A DNA stretch of 64,000 nt from Phytophthora hibernalis (Eukaryota; Oomycota; Peronosporomycetes; Peronosporales; Peronosporaceae). Every line of letters starts with the position of its first letter. The first letter of the stretch is position 1. Shown in pieces: positions 10,671-20,552 of the stretch. Where the stretch lies: assembly GCA_012656075.1 (NCBI GenBank), contig JAAKBF010000277.1, forward strand, positions 62,001-126,000. Reading direction: 5' to 3'. The position numbers and the translations under genes are program-made. The notes under the pieces were generated by a model. That model searched no databases. It was given only the letters and a program-made list of their open reading frames with translations, and was not told the DNA's origin.

Positions 10671-13600
10671 ATGGACGCCTCCCCAGTCTCCACCGCCCGC
10701 ATCAACAAGTTCAACGGAACCAACTTCCACACGTGGAAGTTCAAGATGCAGATGGTGCTCGAGGAGCGCGAACTGTGGGAAGTGACGAGTGGGGAAGTGA
10801 AGCTGGAGCACTGCCAGACTGCGGCGGATCAAGCGACCTTCCGGAAGAAGTCGCGCAAGGCACTGGCGATGATCTGTCTCGCGATGGAGGACTCGCGGCT
10901 GCCGTTGGTTCGCTCGGCCAAGGACGCGCATGATGCATGGTCAAGACTGGAAGGACACTTCGAGAAGAAGAGTTTGGCCAACAAGCTCTTTCTTCGTCGA
11001 CGTTTCTTCACGACGATGATGGACGAAGGTGATGATGTGCTGGAGCACATTAACAAGCTCAAGACACTGGCGGAGCAGCTCGACGCGGTTGGCGCTCCGG
11101 TCAGCGAGGACGACTTGGTGATCACGCTTCTGGGCAGTTTGAGCGAGTCGTACCAGTTCCTCATCACGGCGCTGGAGTCCAGGTCGGACTCGCTGTCGTG
11201 GGAACTTGTAACGTCTCGGCTCCTGCATGAAGACATGAAGCGCAAGGAACAAGGTGGCGGCGTCGACGGAGCCGCACACGGTCAAGGTCAAGCGTTCATG
11301 ACGAGAGACAACAAGCGCAGGGACCGACCGGTGAAGAAGACCGGGGCGTGCCACAACTGCGGCAAACAAGGACATTGGATCGCGGAGTGTCCCTCGCGGA
11401 TCCAAGACAACAACAACCGGCAGCGGTCGCAGCGTGCGAATGTGGCGCGTGAGGACGAGGATGCCGGCGACTATCTTTTCTCGATTGGTGGTGGAGCAAC
11501 ACCAAGTCGAATGACGTGTGGCTGGTCGACTCGGGTGCGACGCAGCACATGACGTGCTCCAAGAAGTTCATGAAGAACTACAAGACTTTCGACCCGGTGG
11601 ACGTGCATCTCGCGGACGACGGTGTGGTGCAGGCGATCGGCAGTGGCGACATTGTGATGTCGATGAAAACTCCGCGCGGGACCAAGAAAGGTGTGCTCAC
11701 AAACGTGTGGCACATTCCCAAGTTGACGCGCAACTTGTTCTCCGTCGGCCGCTTCACCAAGGACGTCGGGCCAGTCACCTTCGAGAGCGACGGGTTCTTC
11801 ACGGAGAAGAAGGGTCTCTAGTGGCAGCTCGGCGCTCGTGAGGGCAAAGAGCTGTTCAAGCTGTGCATGACTCCGATGATGCCTGACGAGGCCAATGCGG
11901 CAAGTTCGAAGGATCGCCAAGGGGACACCACGTCGTACCTCTGGCACCTTCGACTTGGTCACGTTGGCTATTGCGGCCTAGCTGCCATCGTCAAGAAGGG
12001 CTACGGCACTGGCATTGACATGACGTCGGTGAAGCAGTCGGAGCTGTGCGGCGGATGCTCACTCGGCAAGCAAACGCGAGTGAGCTACATGAAGTCGTCT
12101 CCGAACCGTGCGAAGCAAGTGCTGGAGGTGATTCACAGCGATGTGTGCGGTCCCATGCAGACACCAACGTTTGGGGGCAAGCGCCACTTCGTCACGTTCA
12201 TCGATGACAAGTCGCACTTCTGCGTCGTGTATCTGCTGCGGAACAAGTCTGAGGTGGCCGCCAAGTTCGCTGAGTTTGAGGCGTTTGCTGAAACTCAAAC
12301 CGGAAAGCGCGTGAAGACACTCCGGAGCGACAACGGTGGCGAGTACACTTCCGGTGCGATGGCCAAGTTCTGTAGCGACCGCGGATCGTGCAGAAGTTCA
12401 CACCACCGTACACGCCTCAACTGAGCGGAGTGGCAGAACGGATGAACCGGACATTGGTGGAGTGTGCGCGCTGCATGTTGGAACATGCCGGATTGTCCAA
12501 GTCGTATTGGGGTGAAGCGGTGATGACTGCCACGTTCCTTCGCAACCGGTGTCCGACTCGTGCCATCAGCCACGACAAGTCGCCACACCAAGTTTGGACC
12601 GGGAAGAAGCCGCTGCTGGCGAACCTGAAAGTGTTCGGTAGCCATGCGTACGTGCACGTGCCGAAGGAGAAGCGCACCAAGTTCGACGCTCGGTCGGTGC
12701 GTTGTCGTTTCCTCGAGTACTCGGAGCACGAGAAAGCGTATCGGTTTGAAGAACTGGAGAGCGGTCGCGTGTTGGTGAGCCGCGACGCGCAGTTCATGGA
12801 AGACGTCTTCGACGGTGGGAGACGCAGTTACGATCAAGAAGTTGTTGTGGAGCTTCAAGATGAAGAGGTGACGGATCAAGATTCGTCGCAGTCGGATGAC
12901 GACAACGAAGAAGAGGAAGAAGCTGCGCGGGACGAAGGCTTCGAGCCCGGCAGCAAGCGACACCCGCGGACGCAGTCACTGGAGGAAGCCGTGGAGGTTC
13001 CAAGTGCCAAGCGGTATGCGTCGCAGAGTCGATACCAGACTCTGGACGAAATGTCTGCTACGGCACAAGAAAGTGGAGCTTTGAGGCTGCGTACGTCGTG
13101 GATTCAGTGGGAGAAATGCCGACCACATTCAAGTCGGCGATGGAATCCAGCGACGCAGTCAAGTGGAAGGAGGCCTGCGACTCGGAAGTTGAGTCACTTC
13201 GCAAGAACGACACATGGAATGTCGTACCATTGCCGAAGGGACGCAAGGCGATCGGCTGCAGATGGGTGTTTCGAGTCAAGGAAAACCAAGCTGGAGAGAT
13301 CGAGCGGTTCATGGCGCGACTGGTGGCCAAGGGATTTCCGCAGAAGTATGGCATCGACTACGATGAGATCTTCGCATCAGTGGCCAAGTTCACGTCGATT
13401 CGGGCAGTGCTGAGCATGGCTGCCAAGTATGGTCTCAAGCTGCACCAAATGGACGTCAAGACAGCCTTCCTGAACGGCGTTCTCGACGAAGACATCTACA
13501 TGGCGCAACCGGACGGCTATGTGGACGAAAACAATCCGGACCACGTATGCAAGCTCAAGCGTTCGCTGTATGGACTGAAGCAGTCGCCGCGCATGTGGAA

Positions 13601-14699
13601 CCAGACCATCGACGACTTCATGCTGAAGATGGGGTTCAAGAAGTGCGAGTCCGACCACTGCGTCTACATCAAGAGGAATGATCAAGAGATGATCTTCGTG
13701 GTGCTGTACGTGGACGACCTGATCCTGGCAAGCAGCAACGACGACCTGCTGGACTCGACCAAGCGCGCGCTGAGTGAACGCTTCGAGATGACGGACCTCG
13801 GCGAGCTCGAGTATTTTCTCGGGATGGAGATCAAGAACGACCGTGACTCCGGGACAGTGGTGGTGCGGCAAACCAAGTTCCTCAAGTCCATCCTGACCAA
13901 GTTCGGCATGCAAGACAGCAAGCCTGTGAAGACGCCGCAGGACCCCGGACTCAAGCTGACCAAGAACATGTGCGAGGGTGGCTGCAAGCACGAAGACACC
14001 ATGAAGAACGTGCCATACCGGAGCGCCGTCGGCGGCATCATGTACCTGATGGTCGCGACACGTCCGGACCTCGCTGCGGCAGTAGGAGTTCTGAGCCAGT
14101 TTGCGGCTGATCCGTGTCCGACACACTGGCAAGCTCTCAAGCGTGTGCTGCGGTATCTGCAGGCGACACCAACGCACGGACTCGAGTTCTCACGCGAAGA
14201 CGGTTTCGGCGTGTGGTTACTCGGACGCAGACTGGGCTGGTGACATCGAGTCTCGACGGAGTACAAGCGGCTACGCGTTCATGATGAACGGAGGATGTAT
14301 CAGCTGGAGAAGCAAGAAGCAGCGGACCGTGGCACTATCGTCTACTGAAGCAGAGTACATGGCGCTATCGGAGGCTACGCAGGAAGCAGTGTGGCTCAAG
14401 GTGTTTCTGTGTGAACTCGGCGAGATGAAGAGCGACGATCCTGTCATGATCTACGAGGACAACCAAGGCTCCATCGCGCTGGCCAAGAATCCCGAATTCC
14501 ACAAGCGCACCAAGCACATTGACATTCGCTACCACTTCGTGCGCGAGAAGGTGGAAGACGGCCAAGTGGTGCTACAGTATGTTTCGACTACCGACATGCT
14601 GGCCGACATCATGACGAAGGCGATCACTGCCGTGCAGTTCGAAGTTCTTCGGAGCAAGTTGGGGATCCAAGGCGCAACAGCTGTCAAGTCGAGTGGGAG
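10671..14699 (+). pseudogene. Copia-2 gag-pol polyprotein, several lesions
   Basis: The ATG at 10671 (GCCATGGAC) is preferred over the one at 10620, which overlaps the primer site. In order: Gag with NKFNGTNFHTWKFKMQM; a zinc knuckle CHNCGKQGHWIAEC at ~11350; protease LVDSGATQHMT at ~11520; GAG-pre-integrase LWHLRLGH; integrase (HSDVCGPM, RSDNGGEYT, GVAERMNRT); RT (KTAFLNGVLDEDIYM, LYVDDLILAS); and RNase H (YSDADWAGD, SSTEAEYMALS, EDNQGSIALAK). Frameshifts near 11495, 12383, 13080 and 14205 and a TAG at 11819-11821 break it relative to the intact copy at 59767. The purine tract GAGTGGGAG precedes the 3' LTR. Confidence 0.9.
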
Positions 14700-15042
14700 T
14701 GTTGTCGAGAAGACGCCTCGACCAGCTGTAACATACCGGTAAGATACCGGTATGACCTTCACTCAGTGGGACCGAAATCATTCCTGTGTTTACGGGACAC
14801 TGATGATGGGACGCTGTTTACGCTACGGGGATTACGGGACACGTGGGTACAAGATTGTGGGTACAAGATGGGCATCCACGTGGCAGTCGCTGATTGGCTG
14901 AAGTAAGTCAGTATCCAATAAAGAATCCAGTAGAGTGTATCCAGTAGAGAATCCAGTAGGCTTAGAGGTAGCAAGGAGTTTTGCGAACTAAGGACCTAAA
15001 TCAATCACTTTGCATTTTGCCATCAACCGACCAACGCCTTTT
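14700..15042 (+). repeat. Copia-2 3' LTR (343 bp)
   Basis: Same length as the 5' LTR, with about eight substitutions by eye. The cluster GTAA for CAGG near 14727 is the largest difference. It ends CAACGCCTTTT before the TSD. Confidence 0.92.
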
Positions 15043-15047
15043 CGTTT
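15043..15047. other. Target site duplication (right), CGTTT
   Basis: Matches 10268-10272. A 5-bp duplication is usual for Copia integrases. Confidence 0.85.
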
Positions 15048-15903
15048 GTTCTTGGGATCGAGCTGGTGGACGGCCCAGACGGCAGCGTGACCATGTGTCA
15101 GCGGCGATATGTGGACGACATCCTCAAGCGCTTCGCCATGGACGAATGCAAGGCCGTGGTGAGTCCGGTGGACATGAGCACTCGACTGGTTCCAAGCGAC
15201 GCGGCGACCAAGGTCAACGCCCCATTTCGCGAAGCTGTTGGTGCCTTGATGCACCTGATGACCGCCACGCGCCCAGACATCGCGTACGCCGTTGGCTATG
15301 TGTCGCGCTTCATGGAGAACCCCAAGAGGAAAACTGGGTTGGGGTCAAACGCATCTTTCGCTACCTGCAAGGCACCAAGACGCATGGCATCTGCTTCAAG
15401 CCGGGCGACAAGATCGACTTTCGTGGCTACTCGGACGCGGACTGGGCCGGCGACCTGGCGGACCGCAAGTCGACTTCGGGCTACACGTTCATGCTACTCG
15501 GTGCGCCTGTGAGCTGGGGCAGCAAGAAGCAGTCAAGTGTTTCGCTATCTACGAGCGAGGCAGAATACATCGCGCTGAGTCTGGCGATCCAAGAAGGAAA
15601 ATGGATTCATCGCCTGCTGTGCGAGATCCTTGCTGCTGCCAACGAGACTGGCCCCGAACTCAAGATCCGTGAAGATAACCAGTCGTGCATCAAGATGACG
15701 AAGAACCCGGTGAACCACGGCCGCGCCAAGCACATCGACATCAAGTACCACCACATCCGCGACGAAGTGAAGCGCGGTGAAGTGAAGCTCGAGTATTGCG
15801 AAACTTCTGTGATGCTGGCGGACATCATAACGATGGCGCTTGCGGGACCTCGCCACATGGATCTGACGACGGCTCTCGGCATTCGTGGGACTTCGAATTG
15901 AAG
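15048..15903 (+). pseudogene. Copia-1 pol, right part (RT end and RNase H)
   Basis: This is the continuation of the split polyprotein: VLGIELVDG, RRYVDDILKRF and ATRPDIAYAVGYVSRFME. After a frameshift near 15330 comes the Copia RNase H: YSDADWAGD, STSGYTFML, SLSTSEAEYIALS, EDNQSCIKM and KHIDIKYHHIRDEV. The stop is TGA at 15901-15903. The purine-rich GAAGGGGCG next to it is a plausible polypurine tract before the 3' LTR. Confidence 0.85.
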
Positions 15904-15908
15904 GGGCG

Positions 15909-16130
15909 TATTGAGGGTTACCGGTTTGGTATCGGTTATTGACCGTGAACCGGTTAGCCCGAACCGGTCCAATCCGAACCCACGATGATTACGATGATTA
16001 CGGTAAGTCGATTACGCCACCAATGATTGGACGACTAGAATGATTGGACGCAAGCTGCGTGTCTATGTGGTAGGCTAGCTACAGTAACTCCGATCAATCA
16101 ATCACTTTCGAATCTTCTTTCTTCTCCTCA
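15909..16130 (+). repeat. Probable Copia-1 3' LTR
   Basis: It starts TATTGAGGG directly after a polypurine-like tract and ends CTTCTTTCTTCTCCTCA. It contains duplicated ACCGGTTTGG/ACCGGTTAGCC-type words and GATGATTACGATGATTACG. The 5' partner is missing, so the ends are inferred from the TG..CA rule, with the first G changed to A. Confidence 0.5.
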
Positions 16131-16221
16131 AGTGGTCAAGTGTCCTCGCTCCGGTCTCGTCCAGAGTGCTGTCCTCCCTCCGCTCCGTCAAGCTTCGTTC
16201 CAGATCCATACCTTCCATCAC

Positions 16222-19200
16222 CGTCGCGAGTTTGCCTGGACAAAACCGAATTCTCGCGGCAGAGCGTCGTTGGCCGTCCACCAGGCTAGAGTCACGAGTG
16301 AGTCAATTAAGACCGTTTTATCGGCGATATTGGTTATCCGCAAGTACGTACACCGCCCTATCTTCCCTTTAACGACGGAGGTTACCCACAAGTCTCCTCT
16401 GGTGACCCAGAGCTTCGTAGTGTTCTTATCCGGTCGGAGGGGAACATCGTGCGATCTTCCAGGGTCGATCCTCACGGAATCCCCACTTTTAACCGTGACC
16501 GGGTGCATCTTCGCGCCATACAACGGTCTTCTCCCGATCATCTGGATCGTCACTTCGTCGGGTAGGCATGCCGTGCCGTCCGCAGTGTCGATGCGGACCC
16601 CTGCTGGCACCATGAAGTTCATCCCCAAAATCGCGTCTTGACCGACAAGCTCTCCGACCCATATGTTCAAGAAGTACACCAGGTTTCCGTCTAAGGTCAC
16701 TTTTCTCCGCGTCCTTCCCACCGGGTAATACGTATCGTCCCGGGTTCTGCGTCACGCCCGTGTCGATCTGGCAGCCTACCTCACGAGCAAAGGTGGTGTC
16801 TATGATGGACACCTCGGCACCAGTATCGAGCAACAGAGTCGCACGGCGGTTGTTTAGCTTTCCATTAATCTTGACCTGTCGGTACCACTTGTCCGGCGCG
16901 TAATATTTCCAGTATCCGCGCCGTTCTCCTGGCTGCAAGTCAATCACGTCCAACGGAGTCTCCTCTCATAGTCGTCCGGGCGTCGAATATTTAACACCCG
17001 GGGAGCACGTTCATACGAGGTGGGTTCCCGGTGGAGTTCACATGTATTATCGACCGGGGTAGTCAGGTTTTCCTTCCTCGGGTGGCCTCTGGGCCACATA
17101 TGCATAGACGGAAACGGACCGATCGTCTCGTACTGGCTTTCCAACCAGCGAGCGATCTAGTTTAACATCTTTTCGGCCTGTGGCGGCAGCATCCCAGCGT
17201 GTTTCTGCGGACTGTACCACTGACGAAGTTGGTTGAAGAATTCTTCCAACGGGCACTTCCCTGCTTCATGGACTTCCCGCAAGCTTTGCAGGTCCGTAGG
17301 CAACGATCAGACGGGTGATGGCCTCCACACTTCTGGCAAGTCAGCAGAGCCCAACAGTCTTTCTCTGTATGACGGCGTGAACCACCTTGACGACATTTGG
17401 GTCGGTCCGGTCTTGGGGGCTGCGACGCGTGTTTTCGCCCGAGGGCGTGTGGCCGGTCGTCAGCAGTCGAGCTCGTTCTTCGGCATCCCGATCCTGGTCG
17501 TACAAATGGTCGTCGCTATCTTGAATATCACGTCCCGAGTCACATTCGTCCGCCGCGGTCTGAATCGCGTGAACCGCGCGAGCCGGTGGTGGCGGTGGGG
17601 TGCTTTCTGACGGAACTTGTTGGATCCGAAGAGAGTCTTCTTTTGACGAGCTAGTCCCCGTTGCCGGGCGCGTAGTTTCTTCTCCAACGTCTCGACATCG
17701 GGAATCTCTATCAAGGTCAGACGGGAGGCCAGCTCTTGTTCTTGCGTGTCGAGCGTATGGATGAAGAACTCGACATGTTCCCTCTTTTCTTCCACCGAGC
17801 TACCGTCGTAGTGGACGTTGGCTCGCATACCCGCTACGTTCAACCGATACAGATATTCAAGTGGGGTTTCATCGGAGCGCTTGGTTGCGTGATAGTATCT
17901 GCTATCCATCGACACTCCTTTCCCGCAATACTGAATACGGAACTGCTCCGTCAGGTTTGTCCACGACTTCTTGACATTGCGACTCAGCTGCAGATACCAT
18001 TGGCGTGCTGGGCCCGACATCAGATCTCCGAACAGGGCATCCACTTCATCGCCCGTCATCCCATCCCGTCTAGACGCGGACTTGACCCGATTCAGCCAGG
18101 CTCGGGATTACTCCTCGCTGGCATCGCGTCCGTGGAACTCCTTCAGTTCCGAGAACGCGGATAGACGTACACGCGTCACTCCTCCGCTGGTAGCCCCGGC
18201 CGTGGCAGAGGAGATCGCGGTCGTGTTCCCGGTTGTACCATTATCTAGGTCGAACAAGTCGTCTGGGTCTTCGTCACGGCCGCGTGGAGTCTCTTTGGCG
18301 TGCGTCGACCGGCGCGAGCTCACCGATTCCATGGCCACATCGACGTCCGCTTGAGGGGTCGTCGTCGCAGGCTTTGGTTCGGCCATCTTCAGCGAGGCGG
18401 TCACCGTAGCGCCCTGTACCGGGAAACGGAGGTGCGCATCATTGTCGATCGCATCAGACGGACTAACGCGTCTTCGTGCGACTTGGGAATCACACCTTCG
18501 TTCGCGGTCGGGGTCTCTTGTTGCGGCGACGCCAAGACCTCTGTGAAAGTAGGCACCCGCTGTGGGAAGTGGTAAGCTGGTAGGGCCTGTGCTCGCTTCA
18601 CCCACGGCGGTTGGCCTGGAGGCATCTGCATCCGTTTAGGCGACTCGATGCTACTGTCGGAGTTGTGGCCTGGTACGGAAGCGGGTGGGTGCGGCTGCGT
18701 CGAGGTCGAGTTGTCTTTGAGTGGGCTCTGCGACGGAGCTTCCACCGTCCCGACCAACACCGCCAGGGGGTCGATGAGCACGTGGATCGCGTCCTTCCAG
18801 GACAGCAAGTCCCAGTCGTATACATTGTCCATCTCGAACGCCCCCAACACGAAACCTGAACCGCGCAGCAACTTGAAAAGCGCCGACGCCGCAAGGCGTA
18901 CGCTCGGGAGATCCTCCAGGACGGGGATCGGGCAGGGACCTCGGAGCTCTCTGATTAGTTTCGGCTTGAGGAAGTCCAAAACCGGATGACGCTCCAGCTG
19001 TCTGAACAACTCGACGCGACTCAGTCCGTAGGTTAGTTCGTCGGCCGTATACTCGTCCCGCGTCTTTGTCGGCCGGCTTTAGCGGGATGTCGTCCACCGA
19101 ACCTGGCGCGCGTAGCTTCTTCTTCGGCTTCTTGTTCTTGCGCCTGGGCTTGGCGGACGGAGTTTGTTGGTCTTCGGTCTTTACATACTTCGGACCGGAG

Positions 19201-19698
19201 GGGTCCGAAGTCTTGCAAGACCCTTGGTGGCTTCCGGGAAGCCACATCGGGAACGGCGAACTATTCTTCGAACGCCTCCTCTATATCGCTGCCACCATGG
19301 CCTGTCGTGAAGGTTCCCTCGGAGCTCCACGACGCGTCAGGTGTCTCCTCGAGCTCCCTTGCCGTCGACGACCTTCTGATCGACGGCGCTCCCGCTTCCG
19401 GTTCCTTCTTGATCGTTACCCCATCTTCCGGAGTAGTACTCCGGGTCGCGGCACCATTGTGGAGTAGCGCCTTAGCAGAAATCTGCGAAGTCGTCCTCGC
19501 ACAAACCCTACGCGTTAACGTCGGGCAAATTCCCGGTTGTTTGAGTAGCGTATCTCTGGGTGGGGTATGATCCAAGTTGGTTAGGAACCTTGAAGCGTGC
19601 TTCTCAGGCGCAGCGCGGATTCTCCTCGCTCTGCGTCGCTCTTACTTTGACGTCACACTCGTGTGTGACGACGTCCTCTCCTCTTTGAACTTGGACAT
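16222..19698 (-). pseudogene. Gypsy-1 gag and protease region
   Basis: The ATG at 19698 starts MSKFKEERTSSHTSVTSK and is followed by an in-frame TAA; translation then resumes through a long disordered N-terminal Gag. A helical block near 18950 reads LERHPVLDFLKP and VYDWDLLSWKDAIHVLIDP. The Gag core at ~18060-17600 reads SGPARQWYLQLSRNVKKSW and LEYLYRLNVAGMRANVHYDG. Zinc knuckles CQKCGGHHPSDRC and CKACGEVHEAGKC lie near 17350-17250. The aspartic protease motif LLLDTGAEVSIIDTTF is at ~16840. A TAA after GRDASEE, a frameshift in the zinc-knuckle linker and another after the protease are all shared with Gypsy-2. RT, RNase H and integrase are missing. Confidence 0.85.
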
Positions 19699-19708
19699 GC
19701 GCCGGCGT
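16222..19708 (-). mobile_element. Gypsy-1: truncated Gypsy-A element (leader end, gag, protease)
   Basis: On the minus strand it runs from the shared LTR/leader (19709-20438) through gag and into the protease region. It stops abruptly at ~16222, next to Copia-1. Positions 16222-18260 are nearly identical, in inverted orientation, to 22200-24280, with one ~13-bp deletion near 17415. Confidence 0.85.
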
Positions 19709-20080
19709 TTCCTCGGTTGTGCACGGCGTTATCGGGCCAGTGCGTTCTTCGTCTTCGGCGCCGGGTTATCAGCAACGCCTGTACGGTATCGTTTAACATG
19801 TCCCTCCTATTGGGCACGGGATGTTGGGGGTTGAGTACACCGATCCAGCAGCGGACGACGGGGCCGGTTATCCTGGGGCTCTTCTCGGTCGAGGCTGCTG
19901 GCTCTTGGAACGAAGGAAATCCACTTGCGTATCACAAAGAGAATTCGGGACTGAGCCTTATCTTGTCCTATCCTATCAATGCCTTCCTCGCCACTCGTTG
20001 TATTTCTGGCTTTCTTCCTATCACCTCCCGCCGTGCTTACCCATCATCGTTGTCCTGACTTGCCCTGATCGCGTGACCCA

Positions 20081-20193
20081 GTTGCCACATCGGGGTCAGT
20101 CGGGTTGCTTGATCGGGGTCTTCCGAGTTGCTAGATCGGGGTCCGTCGAGTTGCCAGATCGGGGTCCGTCGGTCGGGGTTGTAGATCGGGGCG
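20081..20193. repeat. Short tandem repeats inside the Gypsy-A LTR
   Basis: Four to five degenerate units of about 22-28 bp, each containing GATCGGGGTC plus GAGTTGC or a variant. The array is repeated in the partner LTR at 31292-31404. It may be an enhancer or protein-binding array. Confidence 0.8.
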
Positions 20194-20246
20194 TAAACAT
20201 TGTCTCCGACCGTGGTCCCCGTGTCGCAGGCCTCGTCCCACGGTTG

Positions 20247-20257
20247 CATATAAACGG
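20247..20257 (+). promoter_or_regulatory. TATA-like box pointing towards the antisense ORF
   Basis: CATATAAACGG lies within the LTR on the strand opposite to the element's sense. It is ~190 bp before the LTR edge and ~300 bp before the ATG at 20553. The partner LTR has the same sequence at ~31459-31469. Confidence 0.4.
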
Positions 20258-20471
20258 GGCGGAGCCGCTGCCTGATCTGTCTCCGTCTTTCCTGCGGAAA
20301 ATTCCGTTTCCCGTCGCTCTGGGTCGACATCCATCAAAACGGTCAGCCAGACTTCGTCACTCTCCGGCACTCCCTTTTACGTCGGCATTCCGCGTTGCAC
20401 CAGCGTTGTACCGCCCTCCGACAGACTGCTTCTCCACATTCGTCCCGCTGGCGCGTGCGCACACTCCCCAG

Positions 20472-20549
20472 GTGAGTGTATCGCGGCAGAACCCGTCTTA
20501 TCGTTAGCCTGCTTACCGTCTCGCCTTGTGTTATCCTGTGTGCTCGCAG
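20472..20549 (+). other. Candidate 5' UTR intron of the antisense ORF
   Basis: CCCCAG/GTGAGTG at the left and GTGCTCGCAG/GTCATGATG at the right give a 78-bp GT..AG intron that ends three bases before the ATG at 20553. This size is typical of oomycete introns. Confidence 0.5.
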
Positions 20550-20552
20550 GTC

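Larger units (their letters stand above)
10273..15042 (+). mobile_element. Copia-2: Ty1/Copia element nested in Copia-1
   Basis: A 4.77-kb element with two 343-bp LTRs (10273-10615 and 14700-15042), flanked by CGTTT on both sides. It is inserted in the RT region of Copia-1 in the same orientation. It belongs to the same family as the Copia copies at 59533-64000 but to a different family from its host, Copia-1. The two LTRs differ at about eight positions by eye, so the insertion is not brand new. Confidence 0.93.
8390..16130 (+). mobile_element. Copia-1: Ty1/Copia retrotransposon, 5' truncated and split by Copia-2
   Basis: The element starts inside the GAG-pre-integrase domain at ~8390 and resumes after the inserted Copia-2 at 15048. 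It ends in a probable 3' LTR at ~15909-16130. Removing 10273-15047 restores one continuous RT frame across the gap (MTDSGMCAF then VLGIELVDG), which shows the split. The 5' LTR and gag are absent. Confidence 0.88.
19709..20438 (-). repeat. Gypsy-A LTR plus leader (shared by Gypsy-1 and Gypsy-2)
   Basis: The LTR starts TGTGGAGAAG on the minus strand at 20438. The left part up to 19709 is the leader before the Gypsy-1 gag ATG, so the 3' LTR end lies somewhere between, probably near 19800. The same sequence recurs at 30917-31650 with few differences. It serves as 5' LTR of Gypsy-1 and as 3' LTR of Gypsy-2, which makes a tandem array with a shared LTR. The AGCGGGACGAA stretch at 20439-20449 (minus sense) is a plausible polypurine tract. 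Confidence 0.75.

Noticed and set aside
12295..12963. Long minus-strand frames opposite Copia integrase (also at 60037-61071 and 61078-62061)
   Set aside because: They recur wherever the sense codons end in G or C and lie opposite strongly conserved domains, so they are shadows, unlike the Gypsy antisense ORFs, which have no sense gene opposite them.
7539..16222. The chromodomain-OTU pseudogene as the missing 3' half of Gypsy-1
   Set aside because: Both are on the minus strand and flank Copia-1, but RT, RNase H and integrase are absent and the chromodomain is unlike that of Gypsy-2.
20081..20193. CRISPR-like array (also 58104-58211)
   Set aside because: Units are degenerate and directly adjacent with no spacers, inside LTRs of a eukaryotic genome.
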